Source: Schizochytrium sp. TIO01 (Eukaryota; Sar; Bigyra; Thraustochytrida; Thraustochytriidae). From it: DNA of 64,000 bases. Position numbers and translations under genes: made by a program. Positions 21,533 through 34,553 of this stretch are shown in pieces; the stretch's first letter is position 1, and every line of letters begins with the position of its first letter. The stretch spans positions 1,632,001 to 1,696,000 of the forward strand of contig SMSO01000036.1 of assembly GCA_004764695.1 (NCBI GenBank), given 5' to 3'. The notes beneath the pieces were generated by a model. The model saw only the letters and a list, made by a program, of their open reading frames with translations, made no database searches and was not told the origin of the DNA.

Positions 21533-22186
21533 AAAAATTGTTGGAGAGATCGATTCTTCGTCAGTTTCTTTTAATTCCCTTTCATTTCCCTTTCATTCTG
21601 TTCTTTCTATTCAAACTTGGTTGGAATATTTTCCCATCAATCGCTTCTTTTCAAACCTCCGCCCTCCTCACAAGGCCCTTAATTGGATGAGTTTCCCTAC
21701 TGTCATATATCTGACACCTACTGTCCGGAGACCCAGTGTGGCTCTGAGGAGGGTGTTTTTTTTTACATTGAAGAAAAGTCATCTGTCTGTCTATTTGTTT
21801 ATTTATTTCTTCATTTCTTCATTTATTCCTTCATTTACTCGGTCTGGAAGAAAAGAAAGTATTCTTATTCTTCAAAAGGCGGAGAAGCGCTATGGGAGTG
21901 CTACCCCTTTCAATAGAAGTGGTAGCCGACTGGCTGACTTCCAATACTAAATGCTTCAACTGACTTTCATTTAGACACGGTAGAAAATGTAAAGAAGGTA
22001 AACAAGCAAACAGACTCAAGTCGAAAAGGAAATAGCTTAAAGGAAAGCTCTTCATAGCAAGTCTCTCAATGAAACGATACGTTCAAGACGGTGCCATAGA
22101 CATGTGTAGATCCCTGTAACCAATCGAGCCTGACTCCTATGATGGTCTATCTTCTGACTCGTCGGTCAGCCAAGCAAGCAAGCGAG

Positions 22187-22251
22187 AGAAAGAAGAAAGA
22201 AAGAAAGAAAGAACGACTTCGAGGAGTGTATGATGTATGTATGTATGTATG
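22187..22251. repeat. AAAG array followed by GTAT array
   Basis: GAAA/AAAG units at about 22187-22212 and four to five GTAT units at about 22233-22251, separated by about 20 bases. Confidence 0.85.
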
Positions 22252-22620
22252 TGAGGGAAAAGCGGGACCTGGAAGTTTTTCCCCACGTGTTTGGAACAGA
22301 GGTTGTTGGCTGATCTTTCTACAATTCATTTTAAATGTAAAGAAGTTATTAACCAACAAACAAACACTCATAAATCGCTGATAAAGTAAAAACAAAAACC
22401 CTGTTGGCTATTCTACAGTTTGCATTTTGGTCTTCCTCGCCTCACTTCCTTTCTTTGCTTGTTAGCTTGTTTGCATTCGCTCGTGGTTGATCACATCTCA
22501 ACAATGCATCCAAGCATTAAAGCAAAGACCTGCCCAGAGCCAAGGTTCTGAGTGAGTGCTCGGCTGAGAGAGCGTCTCACATCCTCAGGAGCTTTTATGT
22601 AAGAAAAGAAACAAAGACTT

Positions 22621-22660
22621 TGAAAGAAAGAAAGAAAGAAAGAAAAAGAAAGAAAGAAAG
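22621..22660. repeat. GAAA tetranucleotide array
   Basis: About ten GAAA units with one irregular GAAAAAGA in the middle. Confidence 0.9.
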
Positions 22661-25600
22661 CATGCAGAGGAGGAAGCCTGTCCACAGATAAGATAGATGA
22701 CAGGGATAAGTTTAATTGCTTTTATTGACTGCCACGTAGCAATGGAAGTTGCTCGGTATCTGCTAAGATGATCAGAATATGATCCAGGGACTCACTCCCT
22801 GCCCCTCTCCTTCCCTCCTTCGCGCCTATTGCTTGTAAGGACTGGTGCAGAATGTAAATGTATATATAATGAATAAATATATATACTTCTTCAAAGTTTC
22901 TCTCTTTCTTTCTTTCCTTCTGAAAAAATAAAGTAAATAAGAACAGACTATCTGAAGATGTGTTCTATATCTCGAGCATCAGTGATGAAATCATAGTAGA
23001 TAGCAGTGACGCTGAGTTTCATGTGAATAAAGGCGCTTGAGCATGATCTGTTGGTGGCGTATGTCTGTACTAAGTACGTACCTAGCTAGGACTCTCTTGA
23101 TGGCTGGGCTTTCCAGAGGGTAGGTCTTACGTAATCTCCAAAGCTGCTCGTCACGATTGGAAAACTAACAATAGTATCATTATAGAGTCTGAGAGTATAC
23201 TCAGAGAACGCAAGTGTCCTGCTGAAGTTCATACAAGTTTGCTATACCTTCGCCAGCTTCTCTTAGTTTTTTTATTTAAAACAAAAGACTCTTTGAAGTG
23301 AAAATACGAAAAGACTTTGAAGAAACTGAGAAGAAAAACAGGTTAAAGTAATTCACGCAGGGGCGATCATGCAATTGTACCCTTCTGTGCTCTCCTCTCC
23401 ATAATTTTTTGCGCATTAGACTGCCTATCGCAGTGTTCGCAGAGCTCCCTCCAGAGGCATATATGTGTAAAGCGAATTTATCGCAGCAAATTGCTGATAT
23501 GAGGAAATGGTGCGGACTTGACGGACGAAGAGAACATCAAGATCATCGTTCTAAAATAGTTTCTTCAAATATATACAAGATAAAAATAAATAAACCAATT
23601 CAAATAAAAACTAATAAAATGCTCCTATTATTTGGTTTTTGGTTTTTAGTTTAGTCTTTTATTTTCAAATTTTTTATATTCAATACCTTCATAGGTATCT
23701 TCGTAGAAAACGAGAGAGGCGCCGTGTTTTTGCGCGGCTTTGTTCCTTCTTGAATTGTCTTTCTTCCTCTCTGGCGGTCTTTCTACTCTACGTCAATGTT
23801 TCGCTTCTTCCTGATTTCCTTCCATTCTTAGAGACGCGTCTTTTTTGCGCACACTGACGGCTTTCTCTTGCTCTCTTTCTTTCTTTCATGCATCCTCCTT
23901 CCATTCAATTTTTAGAACGAATTGAAAGTTCTTTCGAACAGCAGGTAGCTTAGCTTAGCTACCTATTCACGTAGTGCCTGCCTTCTAAGTAAAGGCACGG
24001 AAAACGGACGAAGGCACCAGAGCGGACACATAGAGTAAGTACTCGTGGAGTTGAACAGTCAGTGCTCTGTGGAGTTTAATCTAATTTGTTTTGTATTTTA
24101 AAATTAAAAAACAAAAATAAAGGGAAAAGGCGAGTAAGTAAGAAGTGGAGAAAGGGAAGTGTAATGGGGCTGATGAGCTAGATGGAGTTCTTACAACAAC
24201 ATTCCTTCCTCGGCTATAAACACACAACCGCTCTCGAAGTGTTTGGCTTGCGTAGTGTAGGAAATATGAACATCTCCAGTGGCTCGTAGGTTGTTTGGCT
24301 GGCTTGCTGGCTGGCAGTCAGGTTGGCTGGCAGGTTGGCTAAGGTTATTGGACAGCTTTTGCAATTCTTGCACCACGTATGCCGTGAAGATCGGCCTGGC
24401 AAAGATTGGGCCGTGTTTAGCTGGCTATTGCTTGCTTGCTTGCTTGGGAAATTTGCAAGAATTTCGTCATCTGCAACAAGCTAGGTTGAATTGTTTTATA
24501 CATGCACGAGCATGGTGACAACGCGAGCTTTCTAGGGAGAATGCCTGTCGCAAGTGTTCTGTATTTGCATTTCACCATTTTAAGCGTGATTCTGAGGCTC
24601 TTTGCTGTTACATCGACATGATTCTCTAAAGAAATTGAATGTACCTATCTTACGATGCTTCTTATTCTTTGCAGGTAGTATGAAGGGAACATACGTCAAA
24701 TTGCTGGTGCAGGATTTGAGATCTATTTACAAGCTGAGCATATGTAAATTTCTTGCAAGTCATTCTGTGAGTTCTCGACAGCCACCTGCCAGTGCTTTTG
24801 AGAACGTCTTTTTCAGAGAATAAGTGGATTCTTGGTATGCTCCACCAAAAGAGCATCATAATTTTTTATGGCAACACTCTATATGGGGAATCATTCCTAT
24901 GCGTCCAGAAGCAGGTGTATGAAAGCAGTTATACAAACTTAACATTAATTTGCAAAATTGAAAGTTCTCAAGGGAGCATTTCTAGTGGGAAATCTAACTT
25001 GATCGCCTGGGTGTTATGAGCATACATACACATGAACTCAGTAAAATGAGGTATTGATTGTTTGTCTGAAAGCGTGGATCACATCAACGCGTAGCAGGTC
25101 ATTGTGCTCGCGCAAGTGTGCGCATTGCAGCATCTGGAGGCTACAGTCTCCCTTATAATTTAATATATATGTTGAGCGTGGGTTTTAAGCCGCCACGAAT
25201 ATGGTGCAGGAAGTATAATGCACTCACTCACTATTCGTCATGCTAAATAATTGCACTAAAGTGGTTTGTAAGCGCGAATTTCTACATCAACATGAGACTG
25301 GATCCACAGATCTTGCACATTGCATCACATATCTTCAACTTCGACATTGTTTTCTGCGCTTGGCGAATGGAAACAGTTTTCGTTGCTGCTCGCCTGCAAT
25401 TCATACCAAGTTAGCATAAGGTACAAGAAGTATATATAAGGAGAGCCGCCAGACAAGCTGCCACAAAAATCAATGCGGACTTACAGACCTCCTTCTGCAC
25501 GAGGTAGTACCTACTGCTAGGAGGACTAGGTGTAGGCTTAGGAATAAACCGCTGTGCAAGTGGGGTGAATTCGACCCAGGAAGTACGTAGTATGTCGGTA

Positions 25601-26156
25601 GATAAATCGCATATATCTATATATATGCGAAGTGATTAGTAGTCTTAACGCATGAAAGGGAACTTATTTTCCAAGAGTAAAGCGGAGACATTCGTTGGGT
25701 GGGCTCAACATCCTCGTCGCAATTGTTATCGTTTATTCCAACCAAAACCCAGGCAGGGCGCCGCCCGTGTTGCAATGTTGTTCGAAGAAATGTAATTGAA
25801 ATGTAATTGTGGCAAGGCACGCCTTGTGGCGGCAAGAACAAGTGCCGGGGATATTCCAGTGGACACGTATCGTGGGGACGAGCGAGCATACACTAACTCT
25901 AGAGCTAGGTCCATATGGGAGCCGTCCTCGTGGTGAATCTTGCAAACTTGAATGATGATTCACGAGCAGCTCGAGCTGCAGTCATTTGCACAAAACTCAA
26001 TCTTTGCATGTGCACCATTTCGCCATGGCGTCTCTCCTCTTCTCGTCGAGGTTTTTCGTGAACACTGGCGCGGTCATTCGGACTGCTCGCCTGCCACACA
26101 CTCACAGAGTGCTCGCAGCGAGCAGAGAAGCGGGCGGGCACGCAAAACTCTCTCAC

Positions 26157-26180
26157 TTCTTCTTCTTCTTCTTCTTCTCC
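26157..26180. repeat. CTT trinucleotide microsatellite
   Basis: Seven to eight TTC/CTT units on the plus strand. Confidence 0.85.
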
Positions 26181-29040
26181 TAGTTATTATTATCATTCTC
26201 GAATCATGGCAGCGCAAGCTCAAGTTCCACTCGAAGCTGCCTGAGTGAGTTGAGTGCAATTCGCACTGCGCGTGCGTTGTTTCTTTGCCACTCCAACATT
26301 GGCCATGCATGCTTTACAGCAGAATCACACTCCTTCTCATAAATTTAAAAGAAAAAGTAAAAAGGAGATTAATGAAAGCCTCGAAATAAAAATTCTCCTT
26401 CGACTAGAACTGGCCTCACTCCTATTGTTTTCCGTAAGAAGCTCCGCAGGCTCAGCATTCGATGGGAACTGCTGGGAAGTTAAGTCGAGAAAAGGGGGTA
26501 CATTCATCCCGCTGTTGCGATTATCGTAAGCAGAGTAATTTCTACGAATTATTGGAGGCTACTATAAATTAGGATAGACATGGGAAAACTTGTAGTCCGC
26601 CGTGAATCATCAGACGTGAGAATGAAGAAGTAAGATGGAGGATCGTGCTTGAACCAGAGCCCGAGCTCCCGCCTGAAACCTCTGCTGATTGATATGCTGC
26701 GTGCCCTGCAGCGACTGCCGGAGGCGTGCTGGACAGCACATCCGTGTATCCCATGCAGCGATACAGGGCTGTAGCTCAGTGCGCGGGTTTATCTCATCTG
26801 TGAAGGCCGAATGATGTTCATCTTCTTGAGGCTCCACTCTGATTCTTGTTTTCGAATGGCTCGCGAAAAACGATACTTTCGATATAATAGTTTCTCTTTT
26901 TAATACTTACTTTCTCTTGACATGATGAAATTCAACATCCTACCTATAAATATAAATAACATTATATTTGATTTTTAAAAACAAATGTTTTTAAAGCCAT
27001 AAATGAAAAAGAGTACTAGAAAGAATGTAGAATAAGAACAAAAAGAGAACAACTTGAATGCAAACCATTACGATGTCAGCAAAACAGAGCAATTTGAGGC
27101 CAGCATATCATTGGCACAGAAAGTTTTGCCCTATACCCACAGCCAATTGAAGTCTCTGTTTGCCTGCAGGGTTATGGTCGGATGCGGCCGCTTTGTCCGT
27201 GCGTCCTTGGCTGCTGTGGGAGTGGAGCAGGAGCAAGACAGGAAGGAGTCTTTAGTTTAGCCTTGACCTGCTCTTCAAGAGGTTTCCAAGCTCACTCCCT
27301 TCTTCTTTAAGTTTTTCTTCTTTAAGTTCTTGTTTTTCTTCTTCTTCAAGCTCTTCTCCCTCTGCTTAGGACCTCACTAGCTATAACGGTGAGTGTTGAG
27401 GGAGTCGACAAACCGAAAGGAAGAAAAAGAAAGACCGCGCTGCGTATCATAAAGTGCGCACCGCTCCCGGCACAGCGCCTCCAGAAAACTTTGACAAAAA
27501 CTATAGCTGTTGCTTGTGCTTTTATTTACTGAGAAGAGGGACTTTCTTTCTTTCATTCTTTTCTTTCGTTCTTTTCTTTCGTTATTTATCTTGTAATTGC
27601 TAATTGCTATCAATCTAATGGCTATGATGATGATAGTGCAAGCAATCTGATGTCGATTTAAAGGTTAGTTTTTGATAGTGATTTGGAAAATAATGAAAAT
27701 AAAATAAAGGTGATAGAAATAACTTTGCATTCTCGAGGATATGAATTGATGAAGATCTCGAGCTCACATGGCAACTATAAATTTGACAACTGACTTGGAC
27801 TGCTCGTCCGGCAGGCAGGTGTTCTCAGAGCAAGTTGGCATGCGGCATGCGGTGCTGGATACCCGTTTAAAGGAACTTTGACGTGTTAGACAAACAAGGT
27901 CTTACAGTGAGCGAGGAAGCGGTGGTGTATACCCACCTACCCTCGCTTCTCGTATCATGTATTTGCAACAAATGAGAGTTGTATTTTATGAATGTAAAGA
28001 ATTGCTGAAGAAAATTAGATTTGCTTTGGGAGGCAAAAAGATCAGCTGAGCAAACCCTGATATTATATATAATCTGCAACCCTTTCGCAGCCTTTCACCA
28101 GGATGATATTGTTAATCACATGCTCAATTGATTATCCTGGAAATCTGATCATGTATCTATCTAGATTTACAAAGTTGTCAGCTTCTAAACAGCTGCAGGA
28201 AGTTGGGTCAGAACCTGTCTGGCTCCGAGACCAAGCAACTGTCGTAACATAAAGTTATCATTTTGATCTCAAATGCCAATCGATCACAAGGTGCAGCGCG
28301 ACCTCCTTACAAGAAGGACTTGAAGGAATGATCCCCTGACCAATTAATTACAAGATCACCCACTATTATGAAAACAACAATCCATTCTGATGACTCCTTT
28401 AATTATTTAAAAAAAGAAAACTTTCTAACTAAGCTTCTCCGCTCTAGACAAGTACATAGGTAACCTGCAGCAGTCAAAATTTGCTTGAGCAAGAGAATCT
28501 TATTTCATTTATTTTGTTTAATATAAAAAATACAGAGAGAGAGACAAGCAAAAGCTTCAGTAAAATACTTCGACTAGCGCATATATGGAAAACCCTGCTG
28601 ATAAGCAATACCGCGGAGTATAGCGTGAGTGCTAGTGCAGGTAGGCCTCTAAGTACTTCCGTAGCTGAGAAAGCTTCGATAGCCTCGACTTATGCATTAC
28701 AGTAGCACCCGATGCGGGGCGGCTCCTCCTGTCCGCTCCACACGCTGCGTTCTGCTGTTCTCTGGGCCACGCCTTTCATGGTTTCACCCAACTACATACT
28801 TTCGACATTACATTTCATCGACCAAGTAAAACTGAAGAAGGGTTTGGATATGGTCACGTTAACTACCTCTGCGAGCAAGAGACCTCATCTCATCATGGTG
28901 TCCAATGTTTGTGGAGTGAGGCGAACGCGATGAGCCTTAAAGCGAACCTCGAGAGAAGCAGGAAGCACCTGCGATATTTTGCAGATTGGAGAACTTCTTG
29001 TTTGCAGTTTGGAGAACTTCTTGGTCCTGGAAAGATGTAC

Positions 29041-29082
29041 GCATTGCATTGCATTGCATTGCATTGCATTGCATTGCAATGC
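29041..29082. repeat. GCATT pentanucleotide array
   Basis: Seven perfect GCATT units plus GCAATGCAT. The unit TGCATTGCA is close to self-complementary, so the array can fold on itself. Confidence 0.92.
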
Positions 29083-32000
29083 ATCATGAATTGCAAGCGT
29101 TGAATTTGAAGACGAGCGGCGAAGAAATCGGCGCGCGCAACACACCTCCAATGGCGGGAGTTCTAAGAATGTCAAGCAAGAACAGCAAAAAAGCGGTGCT
29201 CTGAGCTTTTGCTATGTCTGGGTCGGCAGATCAAATATTGAAGCCATCGTCGATCCTAATCGATCTGCTTTCTGGATCATTGGATTGAATGAATGGAGCA
29301 GCGCCAAGGTCAACGAAATTTAGCAACAACGTGAGCCTCCAGAGAAAGCGAGCTTCTCGCTCTCCACCACCGGAGCTTTGCAAGTGCTAGCCACTAGATT
29401 GAGTAAGCAGTCTTCAACCAGTGCCTTATCAAGCGGACGCAAGGAATGTGAGGCAAACCAAGCAAGCATGCAGGCAGAGCATTCATGTACGTGTATATGT
29501 ATAATTCGCATTCACCCATTGATCTCTTTTTGTTTTCTTTGACTTATGTGGTTAGTGCTATTATTCTTTAAATTCTTATAAAAATTATAATTTTTAAAAA
29601 GAACAGGTTCTTCTGAAGAATGAATGATTGGGTTGATGTTTCCCTTCCATTTATAGTACACGCTCTCGCAAGGAGAGGAGGCGCGCTCGAGAATTGCGAG
29701 GAAAAATTCAGTTCGAAACTACGATGAGGAGTCTGTCCGAGGCAGATAGATTCTTCATCTAAGGTTCTGGTAAAAGTAATGATGTATATCCATCACAAAG
29801 CAGTACGTAGGCACTTCATTAAAGAGAACAGAAAAAAGTATCGTCTCCTTTAGCAGTTGCTCTATTTCTTTCTTGTTTGCTCATTGTTGTATAATCGTTT
29901 TATCTATTTCTTTTTGTTAAAGGTTACAGTATTTTTTTTTAATGTAAAAAGTGAACGAAGGAGAAAAGTAGCAAAGGGTCATGATACAACGTTAGCAGGA
30001 TGGCTTGGGCTTTTGAGCATCACAAAGCCGAAAAGACCAGCTTGAAGGGATGAAGATGAAGGCCGTCTTTGAGATTTGCTAATTCGAAGGTTCGTCTATG
30101 GCAGTGCTGCAGGGTCTTGGGTGAGTTCTGTTTCGATGCAAGGGACGCAGAGGAAGGGCGTTCGTTCTACCTCTGGAATAAAGTACAATATACATGTAGG
30201 TACATTTATTTTTTACAATAATATTTTTAATTAAAATTTTAAAGAGATAGTAGATAAACTCTTCATTACTTAATGAATTGAAAAAGAAAAAGCATTTGCT
30301 AAAGTTACAGAAAAGGTGAACCAAGAATCGATCAACCATACTTACTATCTACTATCCAATTGACCCGCGCGAAGAAGCTCCAGATAGAGAGATACCTAAG
30401 ATACCTTTTCGAGTTTACGACTTACGAACAGGCTTCAATGTTCCTTTGCATGCCGAGTCAAGAGCTTGTGAGGTCCGACGATGATTCAGGTACCTACCTG
30501 CTTGCTCCTCGGCAGCAGGTATCTTACGTTTAAGTAGGTACCCATCTATACTGATACATCATACATACACGTATATACAGATTGTACTGCAGAGGATGTA
30601 ATTTCGCATTTACACCCAGCGAACCCAGCAGTTGCTTGCTTAGTGCATGCATGGCTGTGCGAAGAACAGAGAGAGTCCACACCGGCGCTAAGAAGTGAGA
30701 ACGGATGCAGTGAATGAATGCAGTGATTCTGGTCGTACTACCAGGACACACCCGCGGTGGAGCACCCTTCGTGAGATTGGTTCTCTGTTGCTGGCACGCG
30801 TGGCAGCCCATGCTGACTTGCAGGCGCCCTGGAAGCACGAGGTATTCAATTCATTGCTTTCATTCACAGCGAGCCGCTGCTCAAGCTTGTAAAGTTGGCT
30901 GCGAAGAACCGGAACTGAGCGAGCCCGAGGATAGCTTTACAGCAACCACGGCGAGGTTTAGAAGAGGTGATGGATTTGTGAATGCAGTTTCTGTCACTCT
31001 GGCCGGCAAGAATGGCCCTTGACAAGAACGGCGTGGGCCCTCGCTCGCCCCCTGTTCTCAGCTGCGAATACTCACGACGGAGGAGGTATCTTTGCAGATT
31101 GCTTCTCTGGTATCGCAATCAAAGATGACGATGACGGAGGCTGCTCGCGACTCTTAAAGCCAAGAAGGGGGTGACAGCCAACCTTGGAAAGAACCCAAAC
31201 TCACGGCCTCTTCACGCTAGATACCAGTAGGTCTAGAGCGTAAGGCTGAGCAGCAACGAAGTCCTGGCATCGTGGGCTTAGCCCAAGAGCGAGCAGACAA
31301 CCAAGCGCCTTAAGACCTGTGCACACCGTCATGAAAGAGCTAGGTAGGTAGAGATAGCTAGACCGCCATGCTGGCAAATAACAAATGTAAAGTAAATTTC
31401 CATAGCTTGAGAGGGATCTTTGACAAAACTAGGACCCACCCGACCTTCGTCGTGACAAGTTATACCCTGGGTTTACTACAGGGTTATTCTGAGTTTCACT
31501 CGCCAGACTGAGCGAATGCGATTGGTTTTCTTGAATTCTTGTAGGTGATATGTTCTCCTTGCTGTCAGTTTTTCATTCGTAAGTTCAATCGTAAAACGCC
31601 ACAAAGAATCACATCACCACATTCAAGAATCTAAATACGATCTTCCATTCGCCCAAAAGTCTTTCGTAAAATAAAGGACTCATCTGTTGCTCCTGGCGTT
31701 TGGATGGCTTTAAAGCTTGACCTTATTTAATTCCACCCCGCATCACTTCGCCCTTTATATAATTTCAAGCTTAAATCTATTTGGGCTTGTGCTGTCGTCT
31801 TTCTAAGAACCACAATTCGCAAGCAAACCATATGATTGACTTGACCGTCAAACTCTTCAGGTGAGACTCGAGCAGCGATCCTTCTTCCTTCGTTTCTGTC
31901 CAGGCTTCGCGGATAAAAATTGAGGATATGATGCAGGCCTAAAACTATTCGGAGTTCGCAAGCAATCTCATGTTCTGTTCTCTCCGCTGTTCACGTCCTC

Positions 32001-33396
32001 GTCCTTCTCGGGACCGCAACGGCTGCCTTAACTAGCGCTGACTTGGCAGCGCCATCAATGCGCGATCAAGCCTGGATGCGCAAGCATTATTGAAGATATT
32101 AAGTTAGCAACATCAAGTGAAGAATTGAAGCTCGGAATGACCAGATCCACCAACAACGCCACGAGTCCCACGACACGTGGTACAGTGTGGATCCATATGT
32201 CTCTTTGATTTGCAGATTTGCATGCGATGAGATGAGGGACCCTTCTTGCTGAGAAATGGCCTGATCTTCTGATTGCGGATGCCGAGATCATCAAGGTCGT
32301 GCCATTTGGGGCGAGAGAATTGGAGATCTTTGGAGGCCATGGCATCGAGGATACTTGAGAACAGAGTCACCGGTCACAGACGCTCCTATGACTTTCAGTA
32401 TACTTGCGTGGCAAAAACGTACCCTTAGCAGTAGATAGTGGCCTGCTAATCAAAGGTGTCCCAGTTGAGAGGCTCGTGCGTTCTTGTTTGCGCTCAGCGT
32501 TCTTTCCGAGTGCCACTTGAAATATGTGGCAGATGGCAAGGTAGGTCATAGTATTGGAACGGAACGGTTTCCTATCCTTCTTATAAATTTTACTTTAAAA
32601 TTAAATTATTATTGTTTTATAAATTAAAAAAAATATCGTTGGAATAATTCGCTGAGAAAAACAAGATCGCGCAATATAAACAGTAGCACTCGTAAATCGA
32701 AGATACCTCATTTAAAAAGTTGATCGATCCCTTCCATTTCCAGTGAGATCGGCTGAACCCTTTTTTTCTTCTAGCTTCAAGTTGTTCTTTCACCAACCGA
32801 AAGCACTTGTTCAATAGAAAATCCTATTACTGACTATGCAATAGTATGTTTAAAAAGTTAAAATACTCTATAGAGTAGACTAAGCATTTTATTTTCCCCA
32901 AAAGTAAATGCTTTTTTTTTTTTTCTTTCTTTCTTTTTTTTAATGAAAACGTTTTACTATGAACATTTCATAATTAAATATAAATATGTTTTTATAGTCA
33001 CAATTGTTCTTGATTTCAATAACATCTTTATCTAAATAAATAAAAAATTAAAGAGTATTCAGTTGCTCGTCTCCTCTGTTGTTGACATGATGCGAGCAGA
33101 GAATCTTCGAAACAAACAAGGGGGGCATAGTCGAAGTTTTCCAAATGTGCTGGACGGCGGAGCGAAGTGTATTGTCGCGAACTGTGCGCGGACCTTCAGT
33201 TTCTTTTACTCACTGACCCACTGCGACTCCGTCATTGGCAAGATAATAAATAATACTCTAGAGGTGATTAGCGCCCAGGTGGCGCTCAGCAATCGGTCCT
33301 CTCTTGTTGAGCTGCCTTGAAATGTTTGGTGCTCTGCTTTTACAAAGTAAAGTGCCGCCTCAGCCACCGAGCTCAGCAAAAGGTCACTCTGAGTAC

Positions 33397-33423
33397 TCAC
33401 TTACTCACTCACTCACTCACTCA
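33397..33423. repeat. ACTC tetranucleotide array
   Basis: Six ACTC units, with a further short ACTC cluster at about 33440-33452. Confidence 0.85.
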
Positions 33424-33563
33424 TGTTTAAATGATTCATTCACTCACTCACTCGCTATGGCGATGATGCAGAGAATCGATTCGACATTAATTTTAAGACC
33501 AGAAGAGGTATCGATCGTTTGCTTCTTTGAGGCTCTGTGAAAGAAAGCAAACAAATAGACAGA

Positions 33564-33742
33564 CAAACAAACAAACAAACAAACAAACAAACAAATAAAC
33601 AAACAAACAAACAAACAAACAAACAAACAAACAAACAAACAAACAAACAAACAAACAAACAAACAAACAAACAAACAAACAAACAAACAAACAAACAAAC
33701 AAACAAACAAACAAACAAACAAACAAACAAACAAACAAACAA
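33564..33742. repeat. Long CAAA tetranucleotide array (~180 bp)
   Basis: About 44 CAAA units with a single AAATAAAC interruption near 33590-33600. Read on the minus strand it is TTTG, giving artefactual frames of repeated FVCL; on the plus strand NKQT repeats. Not a gene. The unit is shared with 21.5, 34.5 and 42.6 kb. Confidence 0.97.
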
Positions 33743-34079
33743 GGTTCTGAGTTAGAACTTAGTTCGCAGCGACAAGCTGAACACGGGCTTGAAGATGATC
33801 AGGCACCAGTTGCGCTGGTGATCCGTGCAGACCTTGTGCCGCCACGCTCCTACGCTGCTCGCCTCACCAGCGGTTGTTTGTTCGAGGACGAGCGTTGTTT
33901 GGATGGTTTCGAAGATTGTCTGAATTGCAGTGCCTTCACTACAGGCTGGCAGAGGTATCGTCTGGCTGGCTGACAGGAGGCCAGGACTTGGTTGGCTGGC
34001 GATCACAATTCATGCCGATCAACGGCGAGATCACTGCAGCCAGGGCCGGCCTGAGGCGGGTTGAAGCAGGCAGGCAAGC

Positions 34080-34122
34080 AGGCAAGCAAGCAAACAAACA
34101 AACAAGCAAACAAACAAGCAAT
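34080..34122. repeat. Mixed CAAG/CAAA repeat
   Basis: GGCAAGCAAG units turn into CAAACAAACAAG units, about 340 bp downstream of the long CAAA array and in the same orientation. Confidence 0.85.
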
Positions 34123-34513
34123 TCGAAGAGCTGCTCGCCGCTCTGCTCGTCGGCTTGCTCGCGATGGAATATGCGCGAGGCGGGCTTTTGCTTCATGGCA
34201 GTTCTTGCGGCAGCGCTGGTCCTCCCGCCCGTAGAGGAGGCCTATCGATAAGCGTAGGAGGGCTAGCGCCGGAGATCTTGGCGATTGGGGCCCCGCAGTA
34301 GTCTAGGCGCCACTGGTTTTCGAATTAAAAACTCTTGAAAGGGGTTGCTCTGTGGGAGCGGCATACGGCCTGGTAGGAAGAAGCGGCAATGCAAGCAAAT
34401 AGACAGACGGAGTCACCCGACTCGAGATCGTCATCTTACCCTAGAAGGTAGGCAGGGCGGCTAGGGACCCACTACCGGTGGCGGATTTGCCTATTCGCTT
34501 ATTTGATTGTCGA

Positions 34514-34553
34514 TTTGTTTGTTTGTTTGTTTGTTTGTTTGTTTGTTTGTTTG
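34514..34553. repeat. TTTG array in opposite orientation to the 33.6-kb array
   Basis: Nine to ten GTTT units on the plus strand, about 770 bp downstream of the CAAA array, so the two are inverted relative to each other and could pair. Confidence 0.92.

Noticed and set aside
29041-29082. CRISPR-like or structured repeat
   Set aside because: Simple GCATT array without spacers, and the window is eukaryotic.
33444-33755. Open frames of repeated FVCL or NKQT residues (81-96 codons)
   Set aside because: They are translations of the CAAA/TTTG array in several frames and have no gene context.
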